The notes below the pieces were generated by a model that was not told the DNA's origin, ran no database searches, and saw nothing but the letters and a program-made list of their open reading frames with translations. From positions 3,968,001 through 4,032,000 of the forward strand of contig NC_066273.1 in the NCBI RefSeq assembly GCF_905404315.1: a stretch of DNA of 64,000 nt, read 5' to 3'. The translations under genes were made by a program, and so were the position numbers. Of this stretch, positions 45,229 to 55,956 are shown piece by piece. The DNA comes from Leptidea sinapis. Its lineage: Eukaryota; Arthropoda; Insecta; Lepidoptera; Pieridae. How positions within the stretch are numbered: position 1 is the first letter of the stretch; each line of letters opens with the position of its first letter.

Positions 45229-46440
45229 ATTGTCTGATCATCTTTTGCATTTAGATCTAATACAATGGGAAGCAGCTGTTTGCTCCAAATGCCACGAGGG
45301 GCTGCTGAATACCAGTGATGTGTAGGTGTCTCAAGCATTAACACAACGCAATACTGAGGTAGCTCCTTTTAGCAATGAATCACGCACCGCACAGTGTTTT
45401 CAATTATTTTAAATAATATTGTGCTATTTTAACTATTTCTTTTTCATGTTTTAATTTAGTATTTTAAAATGATTTATTAACCGACTTCAAAAAAGGGTCA
45501 CAATTCGTCGGTATGTTTTTTTCTATTGATAAAATTATGTGTTAATATTATATTGTTAATAAGTAATAAAGTTATTTATATTGCATCAGTTTCTTTCATT
45601 GCCGCATTTGTTTCCATCCACACTTGTTTGGTTTAGGACCGGTGCTGAGACGTGCTGAAAGGGCCATTCTTGCCTAAGGACAATGGCACTGTTTGGAAGC
45701 TTTGAGGCTCTTAAGAATCATATCAAAATTTTTAAATTTTTCGTATCCATCCTTTGCAAAAAAAAGTTGTTTTGTTTTACCACCTCTATTCACTTTTAAA
45801 TTATCCGTTAAATAATGACCAATAAGCTCAAAGTCCTCTTTTAGAATACAAGTTAATAAATATTATAAAATCTCTAGCTTCCTCTCTCTCTCACTCTCTC
45901 GTTCATTGCTTTGATGGTTTTTAGTACAAAGACAATGTGGACGGCCATCTTATTGTCACAATTATTCGACCAAACGGATGCAGAGTTTCGTAAATTATTT
46001 TTGGCTCCATTCCCTTGTGTAATGCTATCACAGCAATTTGGTTCTCTTTATCATCCCCTCTATTTAATTAGCGCGAGAATTATTAAAGACAATGAATTTT
46101 CATTACTTCATGTCATTAAGAACTACAGGTTACGAACATAAAACGTATTACGTAATATTATTGTTTCTGGCCAGACTAAATAGTTATATTATAAAAGGTT
46201 ACTTTAGCTCATTTGGCGTTTGTTTGGATCGGATGTAGAATTGTTTCTAAACCGTTTCCCAATTATTATTACGAGCTTTATGATTCTCACAAACGCAAAG
46301 CCCGGGGGCTAAGGGCAATCAGAATATAGCTTAAATTCCGTTGAGTTTTACATCTACCCGACCCATACTAAATGACAGTGCTTACTTAGCAGCATTTTCA
46401 GAATATCAGCCCATGATAAAGCATATTAAGTCTTTAGTAG
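45229..46440. other. unassigned region
   Basis: A repeat fragment CCGACTTCAAAAAAGGGTCA is at about 45481. A (CT)n-rich tract lies near 45885-45900. A plus frame at 45911-46141 has no motif. Confidence 0.4.
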
Positions 46441-46480
46441 ATATTCTGAAAAAAGAGTGTGTACTTATGTATGCACGCAA

Positions 46481-46805
46481 GAAGTTATACTTCTTTGGCC
46501 TAACGAAGCAAACATCATTAAAATGATTTATTACTCGTGCTATTCTACGTTTATAGAAAGAACAATTTTTTAAAAATCTTGCAATGATGGCTTTGACAAT
46601 TAATTATTAGATAATAAATACGGCTGTATGGGCTTGAACCCTTTGCCTGTCCTAATTATGGACGAAGAAACCAAAAAAAAAATACCGAATGACGCAAACG
46701 TCAATTTTAGGAACCAATATCGTGTATAATAACCTGTTACTTTTGTGTTCCGCGCGCATCTTAAAATTTCACTTTTTCATAACGCGCCTAAAGAAGTATA
46801 ACTTC
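46481..46805. mobile_element. family E element with inverted ends
   Basis: GAAGTTATACTTCTTTGGCC at the left mirrors GCGCCTAAAGAAGTATAACT at the right. The interior on the minus strand has CTTCGTCCATAATTAGGACA and GGTTCAAGCCCATACAGCCG. The most complete copy of the family in the window, and MITE-like. Confidence 0.62.
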
Positions 46806-47126
46806 AAAAAAGTTCAAGGGGGTAATATACTGTCGTAAGACCTCATAATCCTTAACCATATCCTATCATATCCTTCAATTAATTAACATTGATGGATGTC
46901 AATGTCTCGTCCCTCCGTCTAAAAAATACTCAATATTATTGAACGTAGTGTTTACATTCTCTTTGGTATTATTTAAGATTGGTCGTTTCTCAGCTGGATG
47001 TAACAGTATTTGAAGATTCCGTAAAAAATGTAAAGCAGTTTATTGCTACGAATATCCTCGTTGCCGACCGAGCAGGAAACGCAAAAATAATATAGTAAGT
47101 ATCGCTACTGTTTTTATTGCATTAGG

Positions 47127-47990
47127 GGAAAAAGCAAGCCTATGGGTCACTTTATGTTGAATGATCAACAATCAGCCCCTGCTGTTTTGTAGCTCCAGAG
47201 TAAGTTCTGGCGCTTTCCGGTCTTAAGCCTGTACCCCTAGTCTTAACCGCATGACAATACTGCGCAAGTATATTCATTCAAAAGTTTTGTTGAAGGTACA
47301 TGGAAAATTTTCTTGAAAACTACAATGTGAAGAAATGTCACATATCCTGAATACGATGAGAATGTCAAGTTTGTGGCATATTTTAATGGTATGTTTTTTT
47401 ATGGAAAAGGAGGACAAACGAGCGTACGGGTGATCTGGTGTTAAGTGATCACCGCCGCCCACATTCTCTTGCAACACCAGAGGAATCACAAGAGCGTTGC
47501 CGGCCTTTAAGGAAGATGTACGCGCTTTTTTGAAGGTACCCATGTCGTATCGTCCCGGAAACACCGCACAAGGAAGTTCATTCCACAGCTCTGTAGTACG
47601 AGGAAGAAAGCTCCTTGAAAACCGCACTGTGGAGGACCGCCACACATCCAGATGGTGGGGATGATATCCTTACTTGTGGCGTGTCGTGCGAAGGTGGTTG
47701 TTTACTGTAGTGGCAGAAATCAGATGAAATAGCTCTTCGTAACACTCGCAGATAAATGCGATAGAAGATACTAAATGAAGTGATGTCTTAACAAAACGCC
47801 AATCGTGATGAATCTGTAGATAGAGTACTGCATACCCTACAATCCGGGCAGCTCTACGTTGAAGATGCTTAAATATTAAATCTGATACTAGTTTACACCA
47901 GCCAAGAGAGAAGAAGAAATTTTTCCATATATGGCCGGACCTGCACTGTATAGAGCCCTTAAGTATGGGTTGGCTTGAAGAATTGTTTCA
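47127..47990 (-). mobile_element. two LINE L1 3' ends in tandem
   Basis: 47127-47390 is an old copy. 47395-47990 is younger, with DVWRSSTVRFSRSFLPRTTE, LWNELPCAVFPGRYDMGTFK and then post-RT sequence degraded to 47990. The boundary is the T-run at about 47393 (reverse of a poly-A tail), so one copy landed beside the other in the same orientation. Confidence 0.72.
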
Positions 47991-50638
47991 AAAGTAATCA
48001 AAACGGATGAGGAAACGGGCTACAGTTCCAAAACGACATGGTCAAGAAGTATTCTTTCCTGCTTCAGTTTCAAAATCAGACTTCAAATTCTCAAAATTTA
48101 CATAGATCGGCGGCACATCATCGACTCAATATGAAGTGATCAAAGCTTTTTTTAAACAATAACAAGTGAATCTAGGCTATATTTATAACAGATTGTTCGT
48201 AGTATGTAGGTAATTAAAAAGAGGTGTGTCTGGGAATGATGATATAGATAGGGTGTCATAGTTACAGCAAAATAGCTGGAACCAGCCTCCAAATACGTCC
48301 GATAACCGTAAAGTATGACTTCTCGAAGACACGAGCTTTATCGGAACCGCTTATCAAGCGATACTGTCCGGGTTGATGTGGCCTCGCCAATAACTTGTTA
48401 TGATTAAGTTACATGTTTATACTTATGTTATTTAAATGATACATTAATGACTTTTAATTAAAATTTGCGCAGATTTCTAATGTGACTGGCTATTTATAAT
48501 GGACAGTAATTTACAATGAAGTTATGGAATGTTAAGAATTTCACCTGCACCTTTCCTTTTGTATCGAATTAAAACATAATCATTTCAATCATAAATAATA
48601 TTAGATGGCCTCGATGAATCTTTGCATGAAATAATAGTTTTATTACGACGTAAATAACTATTACGAACTTACCTTACTTACGGTACCTTGGACATAGTAT
48701 ACTTATTATTAAGTAAATAAAAAAGAAAGCACCGAAATAAAGAGGAAACCAAAATGTATGTATAATTGTAGAGAAAGTTGTCTGCACCTACCAGTTTCAA
48801 CTAAAGGGCTCCTTCGCAGTAGTGGTCCGAAGATGTGTGCCTTATAAAGTGAACCAAGTCGTGGCGCATAGCAGTGCGCCCGTGTATAGCGATAAACGTT
48901 TCAATACACATTCGCAATAGTTCCGAACAAACGTAAAAATCCAATTTTTCAACTAATATCCTTCCCCAACATCGCACAGGGGTTACAACACAATAATTAT
49001 ACAGTTTTGTAGCGTGTTCAATGCTTTACAATACAGAATTTCCTTGGCAGACTATTTCACACCGGACCGTATTTTGCTCATTTTAAACTTTTACACGTCA
49101 GCGATACAAACGAACGAATTGATTGGTAGAAAACAAATATATCTGATAACGTGATATCTTAGCTAGCAAAGCTTGCTTGAAGTATCAATCAAGAAACAAT
49201 GCAAACGCAAGGCACACGCACGCGTCCGGAGATAATCCACAAACTGTGAGCGAAGCAATGAGTATGAATGTGAAACGGGCACTGCATTCGTAACTTCGTA
49301 AGCGTCGATTTCGATTCGGTTGACATCGTTGAACGTACAGCATGGCGCGAAAGCGGTTGAGAATATATCTCCATCTTGCTCACACTTAGGACTCAGGCAG
49401 GCAGGCCAGCATGTTACAGAACCTAATAAATATGGCGAATAATAAAGGTTCCAACGTAAACAAAACGTCGAGAGCCATGATCGTTTCATATGGGTCGATG
49501 AACAACAAAACAAAGGGATTGTTTACAAAATTCTTGCGAAGATCTTAGTTAACAAAATATGAATTAGGTCATCAGTATTAATGTGAAGATAAATCTAGGC
49601 CATTAACCAGTTGTACAGCGCACCTACTTAAATAAATTGGATTTGTTCCATGACGTTTCACAACTTTCCAAGGAGTTTTGGCTAATTCACAAAAACATTG
49701 GTTTGAAATACTTATAATATTTAGATTAGGATTACCTAGAAGGTAGATAAATATTAATTTATCTACCTTCTAAGAAGGAAGTTCAATGAGGACAAGAATG
49801 TCATTTTTTGTTGTTCAAGATGACTTTAGTCGAACAAAGTCTGTTATACATCAGCACAATCATAAACCCAAGTACCTGCCTAAGTAGTTAACCGTATTTT
49901 AAATTAAAATATAAATTATAACGTAAGAGAGTAGGTTTTTTGGTGGGAATGTTTTGAAAAACTTTGGCAGTAGGTAAGTAAATTTGGAGTAAGTTGGGTA
50001 TATCCATCCAGTACGAAATTTTTACGATAAGCATCCATTGTTATTCAAATTATTGCAATCAGTTATAAAATACCCGTAGACAATAATCATAATTATATTC
50101 GGTCAGTAATATTATTCAAGGTCGAAATTACAAATGATTTTTTACTGGTTACCCCAATGCCAGGTTATCGCTACATTCTGGGACAGCCTGTATAAGATAC
50201 CTAATAATATTTATATTGAAAAATGTTTAGCTAGCTGGCGTTTATTTTTGTAGCAGGTAGGTATAAAGTCTAATAAAGTGTATGAAGTACCTATAAAGTT
50301 TAAGTTTTAAGATCGTTGTGAATTACTTACTGAACCTTATTTCGGGTAAGTAAGTTGTAATAAGGTAAGGTAAGTTGTGGTGTGTTGTGTTGCATAGTTT
50401 TTTTATTATAATTTTGAGTTAAACTTAGAAACATGTTTCGAGTACATATTTGAGTTATAGTTTTTTGTTATAATTTGTTTTTTTGTTTTATTTACTTTTT
50501 AACTATATATTAACAGGCTTGAGAAACGTACACGACCCGTTACAGCTTGTTTACAGCATAATTTAAAAAAATCTAAGCTATAACTTAATTTTTGATCACA
50601 ACATGTAGGTTCATTTGGAAATTTCTGAAAAGGGATTA
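47991..50638. other. unassigned region with one CpG-richer patch and a short hairpin
   Basis: 49150-49500 is relatively CpG-rich and apparently unique, with a 116-codon minus frame (49163-49513) lacking motifs. TAGAAGGTAGATAAAT at 49737-49752 is the exact inverse of 49757-49772. Near 48842 TATAAAG could be a promoter element but has no supported gene. Confidence 0.35.
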
Positions 50639-51362
50639 TCTAATATATAAAATTCTCATGTCGCGGTGTTTGTAGTTAAACTCCTTCGAAACGGCTTGAC
50701 CGATTCTCATGAAATATTGAGTGCATATTGGGTAGGTATGCGAATCGGACAACATCTATTTTTCATCCCTGTAAATGTTAAGGGTGGTCCAAGCCAAATT
50801 TTTTTTTTTTTTTTTTTTTTACATTTTTTTAAATTTGTTTGATTATGAGAAGATACATAATAGCTTTAAGGGTAAATGTATACACTTCTACAATAAAGTC
50901 CCAGCCACTGTTCAGGCATTGTCTATAAATAAATTTAAATGTTTTATAAAAAAATGGCTCTGTCGTAAATCCTATTACTCCACTGCTGAATATCTAAATG
51001 ATCGGACAGCCTGGGACTAGATTGTGATTATTTTATAGCAACTGTACAATATTGTATATTTTTATTGAAAAGAGCGCAAAAAAAAAGAATGCTGGGAGAG
51101 TTTCTTGCGCCGCTTCTTCTCTCTCAGAGCGCCATTTGTTTCCGAAGCGGTAGTAGTATCTAGTAGTATAAGAAATGACATCAAAAAGAATTCTAAAGGA
51201 ATCAATTTTGAGAAAATAAATGCCTTTTATGCCTTTTATGCCTTTTTATGAGTCAGCATTAAAAAATACATACAATTTCAAACTTTCACCCATCTACGAT
51301 CAACAGTTACTTTTGTATCGCGATTTTAATATCGGCAATACAACGTTTGCTGGATCAGCTAG
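50639..51362 (+). mobile_element. Helitron H2 containing a LINE insertion
   Basis: It starts TCTAATATATAAAATTCTCA after A, and ends CGGCAATACAACGTTTGCTGG, ATCAG and CTAG before T 51363. The interior matches H2 except for the insertion at 50850-51245. A 25-base poly-T lies near 50800. Confidence 0.85.
50850..51245 (+). mobile_element. 5'-truncated LINE L2 copy with 7-bp target duplication
   Basis: TTATGAG at 50843-50849 and 51246-51252 flank the insert. It encodes KIHNSFKGKCIHFYNKVPAT then INKFKCFIKKWLCRKSYYST and ends TAWD. The 3' UTR ends in three TGCCTTTTA-type units. No polymerase domain remains. Confidence 0.83.
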
Positions 51363-51363
51363 T

Positions 51364-51697
51364 AATAAATAAAATACTGATTTTTTATGAATTTGTTAAT
51401 AATATTTCATAACATCAAGAATTGTTTCGTAAAATATGCTTCCTGTTGTTATATTGAAATTGTTTCACAGCAGAACTTTCAAATCGGTCGCCAAGAAATT
51501 GTTTCATAGAAAATATGTCCTTAAAACAAATATTGGAATTAAAAATAATTATGGGTCTCAAATCGAAATAAAATCTGTCCTATCTCTCAATTTTCACTAA
51601 ACTGCAATCGATGAAGTAATCCCCATTAAAATCCGTTGAATAGTTTAGGAGTCCATCGCAGGCAAATAACGTGTCACGTTAATTATATATATTAAGA
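51364..51697 (-). mobile_element. Helitron H4 abutting an H2 element
   Basis: On the minus strand it starts TCTTAATATATATAATTAAC, then GTGACACGTTATTTGCCTGC and TTTTAATGGGGATTACTTCA. It runs directly into the H2 3' end, its own hairpin and CTAG being lost. Confidence 0.7.
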
Positions 51698-53065
51698 TTA
51701 TTGATATGGATTCGTATATATTATGGAACGCAATTAATTAGACATAGCTCAGACAAATGAATATTTTTTCTGAGATTTCTATAAAGTTTTGAGCTAAATA
51801 ATTTTATTCCTGTCCAAGTGTAGCGGTGAGTTTATTTATTGAACGTATTGACAAACTCAACAAAGCAACAAACGTTTATTTTTAAGACTATGTACAGTAT
51901 GTAATAGAAAAATATTATATCAAATTCCTTAGCCCACAAATATATCAGTAAAGTATAGAATCTGGCGAATTCTGCGACCCTTTAAAATTACCCAAAATAA
52001 TACCTACTCTTGTTTAAAACAGGGACAAACAAATACGGCCCCTAAAATTACACGTTTATATCTATAAAAATAAATACGAAAACTTATTTTTATCCCAACT
52101 ACCTTCATTATTGTTGTTCATTTTTAATCGACTTCAAAAAAGGAGGAGGTTTTAAAAATCCTATATATTCCAGTTACTTTTGACTGACTGCTGCATGCAT
52201 AAAATAGACCATAAGAAGACAAACGCATAGACACCGTCATCACCGTCAACTTTAACAATTATTTTAAGTATGTATAAAACAAGGAAAAACCATCGAGAAA
52301 ACAGTAACAATCTACTGTCAACCAAAATAATTCCGGACTAGTCGTGTTTCGGCTTTAATGCAGGTTTGAATGCTCTGACAGAACCTACTCTAAAATAACA
52401 GACAGACCTTACAATTTTTTTTTTCTTGTTTTTGTGCCATAGGTTTGTGTAGTTATTTACTCAACCTCAATTACTCCCATTTTATATTCGCTGTACAAGC
52501 TTTAAATAAATTAATATAGAATAAAATATTGTTTTTTTTTTAACTTTATAGTATTCTTCTTAGCAAAATGTCTGTACTGTTACACGCTGAAGAAGCGTCC
52601 CAGGTCAGGTTGATTAACGAGTGACGTGCGATAGCCTAGTCATGGGAAAAATAAAACCGGTTTTCATAGTTAAATGCTTACTTTATGAATCTGTAGTCTG
52701 TAGGTACTATTGACCGCTTAAGAGTTCCTTTATATGAAGCTAGTCTTACAATATTATGTCGAACCATGTCGTGTATTATATTGTGTTTAATATCAGAATT
52801 TGCACTGTCATCAAAACTAACAAGTCATAACTGGTATGTTTATTTAACTCTGGGTTTAAATCAAGAGAGATCCTTACATAATATTAACGTACTTACCTTT
52901 ACTTTGAAATTATTCAGCTAGACTAAGACAAACATGCTAGAAAAGGTGAGTTATATGTAAAAAAATTCTTTGACCACCTGCTGCCGTACGTCTATTGTTT
53001 TATTGAAACAAAATATTTTCGTAGGAATACCTAAAGGCAGTTGCTTCAAGTAAAATTATTATAAA
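51698..53065. other. unassigned region
   Basis: A short TTCAAAAAAGGAGGAGGTTT repeat tail is at about 52133. No gene recognised. Confidence 0.4.
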
Positions 53066-53495
53066 CTAGCTGATACCCGCGACTTCGACCGCGTACACAC
53101 ATGATAAAGCACGTAGTACTTATAAAAATCTTTATTTCTTAAGACTTTGTTAACTTTATATTAAATGAAGATTTATGGATCTACACAAAAATAATCTGAT
53201 AGATAGTTAACTACTGTAGTTAATCTAACAACTATAGTTGACTAAAATTAATACCCCTCCTGAGAAAGTTAGAGAGATATACGAATTCTAAGTAATTATT
53301 CATTTGAAACTATGCTTTCAATTTGATTTCTGAACGACGGGGGACCCATCAAAGGAAAAATAAAATAGTTGTTTTTATTCAATTCTGAGCATTTTCATAT
53401 TTATTCACATTTTAAACCTTCTCTGGACTTCCACAAATAATCCAAGACCAAAATTAGCGAGACTAACGAACAGCAATTCATTTTTATATATAAGA
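53066..53495 (-). mobile_element. Helitron H3, complete copy
   Basis: On the minus strand it starts TCTTATATATAAAAATGAAT and TGCTGTTCGTTAGTCTCGC. It ends GTCGCGGGTATCAG-CTAG before T. 430 bp, no coding capacity. Confidence 0.8.
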
Positions 53496-54249
53496 TTTTC
53501 AACATTGTATTGAAATAGGTAGAAGGTACCTTATGGCATTTATTTTACTTTGTGTCTCTAATTTAGTAGGTACCTCAATTCTTTGTGTATAAAATTCTGC
53601 AATTTTTTTTATTAATTGTAAATGTACGTTTTGATACACAAAAGAAAAAAAACGCATAAATTATTTTACTGGTAATAGGTATATAATTGATGAACAGATG
53701 AAAACGCGAATAGAACACCCTCCTCAATATAAACCCACAAATTACGCGCTTGGCGTGTGTCCGCACTACCGGTAAGACATTTACCAAATGCCGCACAGTA
53801 GTGATTTCCCTTTCTGAAGTTAGCAGTGGATGTGTTAAGTAGCAAACGTAAGAAGAAAAAATACAAAACAGAAACCTGTGCCACTAACTAATCGCAATAA
53901 TAGTGCTATCAATTAAGGTAGTCGTAACAATTAAGTTAAATAAGTCAGCCAATTAAAAAACTAGCCTGTTTATTGAATGCCGGTAAATAACGAAAGTGGC
54001 TAGAAAGGCTGAAAACAACCTGAAAACGCTGAACGCTATGTTTGAAGTATAATATTTTATAAGCCATTTTACTTAATTTTTTTTATTTGTTTACTTATGG
54101 GCTTTTTTATCTATGTACATGTCAGCCCCGTTATAATCTAAATACCTACATTAACACTGAAACAAAAGAAAAACAAAATTGTTAATTAAACAAAATAAAC
54201 AATACATAATATAAACATAAAAAAAACTAATAAAAATTATTTTAAAAAA
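53496..54249. other. unassigned region
   Basis: Overlapping minus frames at 53575-53884 have no motif. AT-rich. Confidence 0.4.
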
Positions 54250-54569
54250 AGCAAGTTATACAGTCTTCAACAAATAAGCTTTATGGATTCAAACAGACTT
54301 ATGGCATTCTTAGATGCAAGACGGGTAAGTATATTTAAAAACATGCCCGTATCAAATCTGTTCAAACCAATAAGTCCTACAATTTCGTCTCTACTAGACT
54401 GAAATCGGACACATTCATGTAATGAGTGTTCAACATCTTCAATTATTCTACATGAATCACATAGAGGTGAGTCCTTATTTTTCATTAAATATTTAAACTT
54501 ATTCAAAGGCATGTGTCCGGTTCTCAGTCTGTGGGCAATAATAATCAACCTTTTAATCTTTACACTCAA
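54250..54569 (-). mobile_element. LINE C-terminal fragment with CCHC-like knuckle
   Basis: The 100-residue minus frame begins at 54569. RLRTGHMPLNKFKYLMKNKD is followed by CDSCRIIEDVEHSLHEC (C-x2-C-x8-H-x4-C), the zinc-binding motif after the RNase H region of Jockey/R1-type LINEs (RLRTGH...C.C....E...H....C). A related 45-bp piece is at 61451-61497. Confidence 0.75.
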
Positions 54570-54570
54570 A

Positions 54571-54868
54571 AATAATAGTTTAAAAAACTAAAAAACACGC
54601 CTTAAGTATATAAAATTCAACTAAAAATAGAAAATAAATTTTAATAAATTTAAATTGGAAATTGTGAAAAAAAAATATATTTCATTATAAAAAAAGCGTG
54701 GGGTGTAGAAGAATTATTATTTTAATACTATCTTGAAAAAGCACCCCACGTTTTTTCTACAATAAAATATATTTTTTTACACTATTTTCAATTTAAATTT
54801 ACTAAAATTTAATTTCAATTTTTTGTTGAATTTAATATAAAGCATGTTTTTTAGTTTTTTTAAATTAT
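54571..54868. repeat. large imperfect hairpin (130-bp arms)
   Basis: The arm 54571-54705 is complementary to 54742-54868, ending at GCGTGGGGTG / CACCCCACG around a 36-base spacer. AT-rich arms include AGTTTAAAAAACTAAAAAAC and its inverse. A fold-back MITE is the likely class. It starts 1 base after the LINE frame at 54569. Confidence 0.78.
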
Positions 54869-55020
54869 TATTTATTTTATATTAAATTTTCTATAAAAGC
54901 GTAAGTATTTTTAAGACTATTAAGTACTTCAACATCAATTCTTGCCTTATCGACTATAGTTAAAAATTATATAAATTGACAAAAATCGTATCTTGCAAAT
55001 TGAATTAAATCAGTACTCAA

Positions 55021-55934
55021 TAAATCTACAAAGTTTGAATGAAATCTGGCCGTTTAAAGTGGGTCAAAATCGCGTCTAAAGGAGTCGGTTACAAACATAC
55101 AATTGCTAATTGAATAATGGAATAATCTTATCAAATTAGTGTATTGTCATCGGTCCTACATAAATCTACAAAGTTTGAATGAAATCTGGCCGTTTAAAGT
55201 GGGTCAAAATCGCGCCTAAAGGAGTCGGTTACAAACATACAATTGCAAATTGAATAATGGAATGATCTTATCAAATTAATGTATTGTCATCGGTCCTCCA
55301 TAAATCTACAAAGTTTGAATGAAATCTGGCCGTTTAAAGTGGGTCAAAATCGCGCCTAAAGGAGTCGGTTACAAACATACAATTGCAAATTTAATAATGG
55401 AATGATCTTATCAAATTAGTGTATTGTCATCGGTCCTCGATAAATCTACATAGTTTGAATGAAATCTGGACGTTTAAAGTGGGTCAAAATCGCGCCTAAA
55501 GGAGTCGGTTACAAACATACAATTGCAAATTGAATAATGGAATGATCTTATCAAATTAGTGTATTGTCATCGGTCCTCGATAAATCTACATAGTTTGAAT
55601 GAAATCTGGCCGTTTAAAGTGGGTCAAAATCGCGCCTAAAGGAGTCGGTTACAAACATACAATTGCAAATGGAATAATCTTATCAAATTACTGTATTGTC
55701 ATCGGTCCTCGATAAATCTACAAAGTTTGAATGAAATCTGGCCGTTTAAAGTGGGTCAAAATCGCGCCTTAAGGAGTCGGTTACAAACATACAATTGCAA
55801 ATTGAATAATGGAATAATTTTATCAAACTAGTGTATTGTCATCGGTCCTCGATAAATCTACAAAGTTTGAATGAAATCTGGCCGTTTAAAGTGGATCAAA
55901 ATCGCGTCTAAAGGAGTCAGTTACAAACATACAA
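55021..55934. repeat. 140-bp tandem repeat, 7 units (last partial)
   Basis: TAAATCTACAAAGTTTGAAT starts units at 55021, 55161, 55301, 55441, 55581, 55713 and 55853. The period is 140 bases except one of 132 (an 8-base deletion). Each unit holds GAAATCTGGCCGTTTAAAGT, GGTCAAAATCGCGCCTAAAG and AGTCGGTTACAAACATACAA. The array ends just before the LINE reverse-transcriptase frame. The unit resembles the 3' end of a lepidopteran RTE-type element. Confidence 0.92.
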
Positions 55935-55956
55935 GTGAACTAAGTCTAAAGTCTAA

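Noticed and set aside
48830..48920. TATAAAG followed by a CAGTGCG-like initiator as a promoter
   Set aside because: Short motifs expected by chance in AT-rich DNA. No exon is supported downstream.
50775..51020. 81-codon frame beginning MLRVVQAKFFFFF
   Set aside because: It starts in Helitron sequence, crosses a poly-T and enters a 5'-truncated LINE tail. No real start.
55021..55934. Evenly spaced repeats as a CRISPR-like array
   Set aside because: The whole 140-bp unit repeats, with no variable spacers between short repeats. It is an ordinary tandem repeat in a eukaryotic genome.
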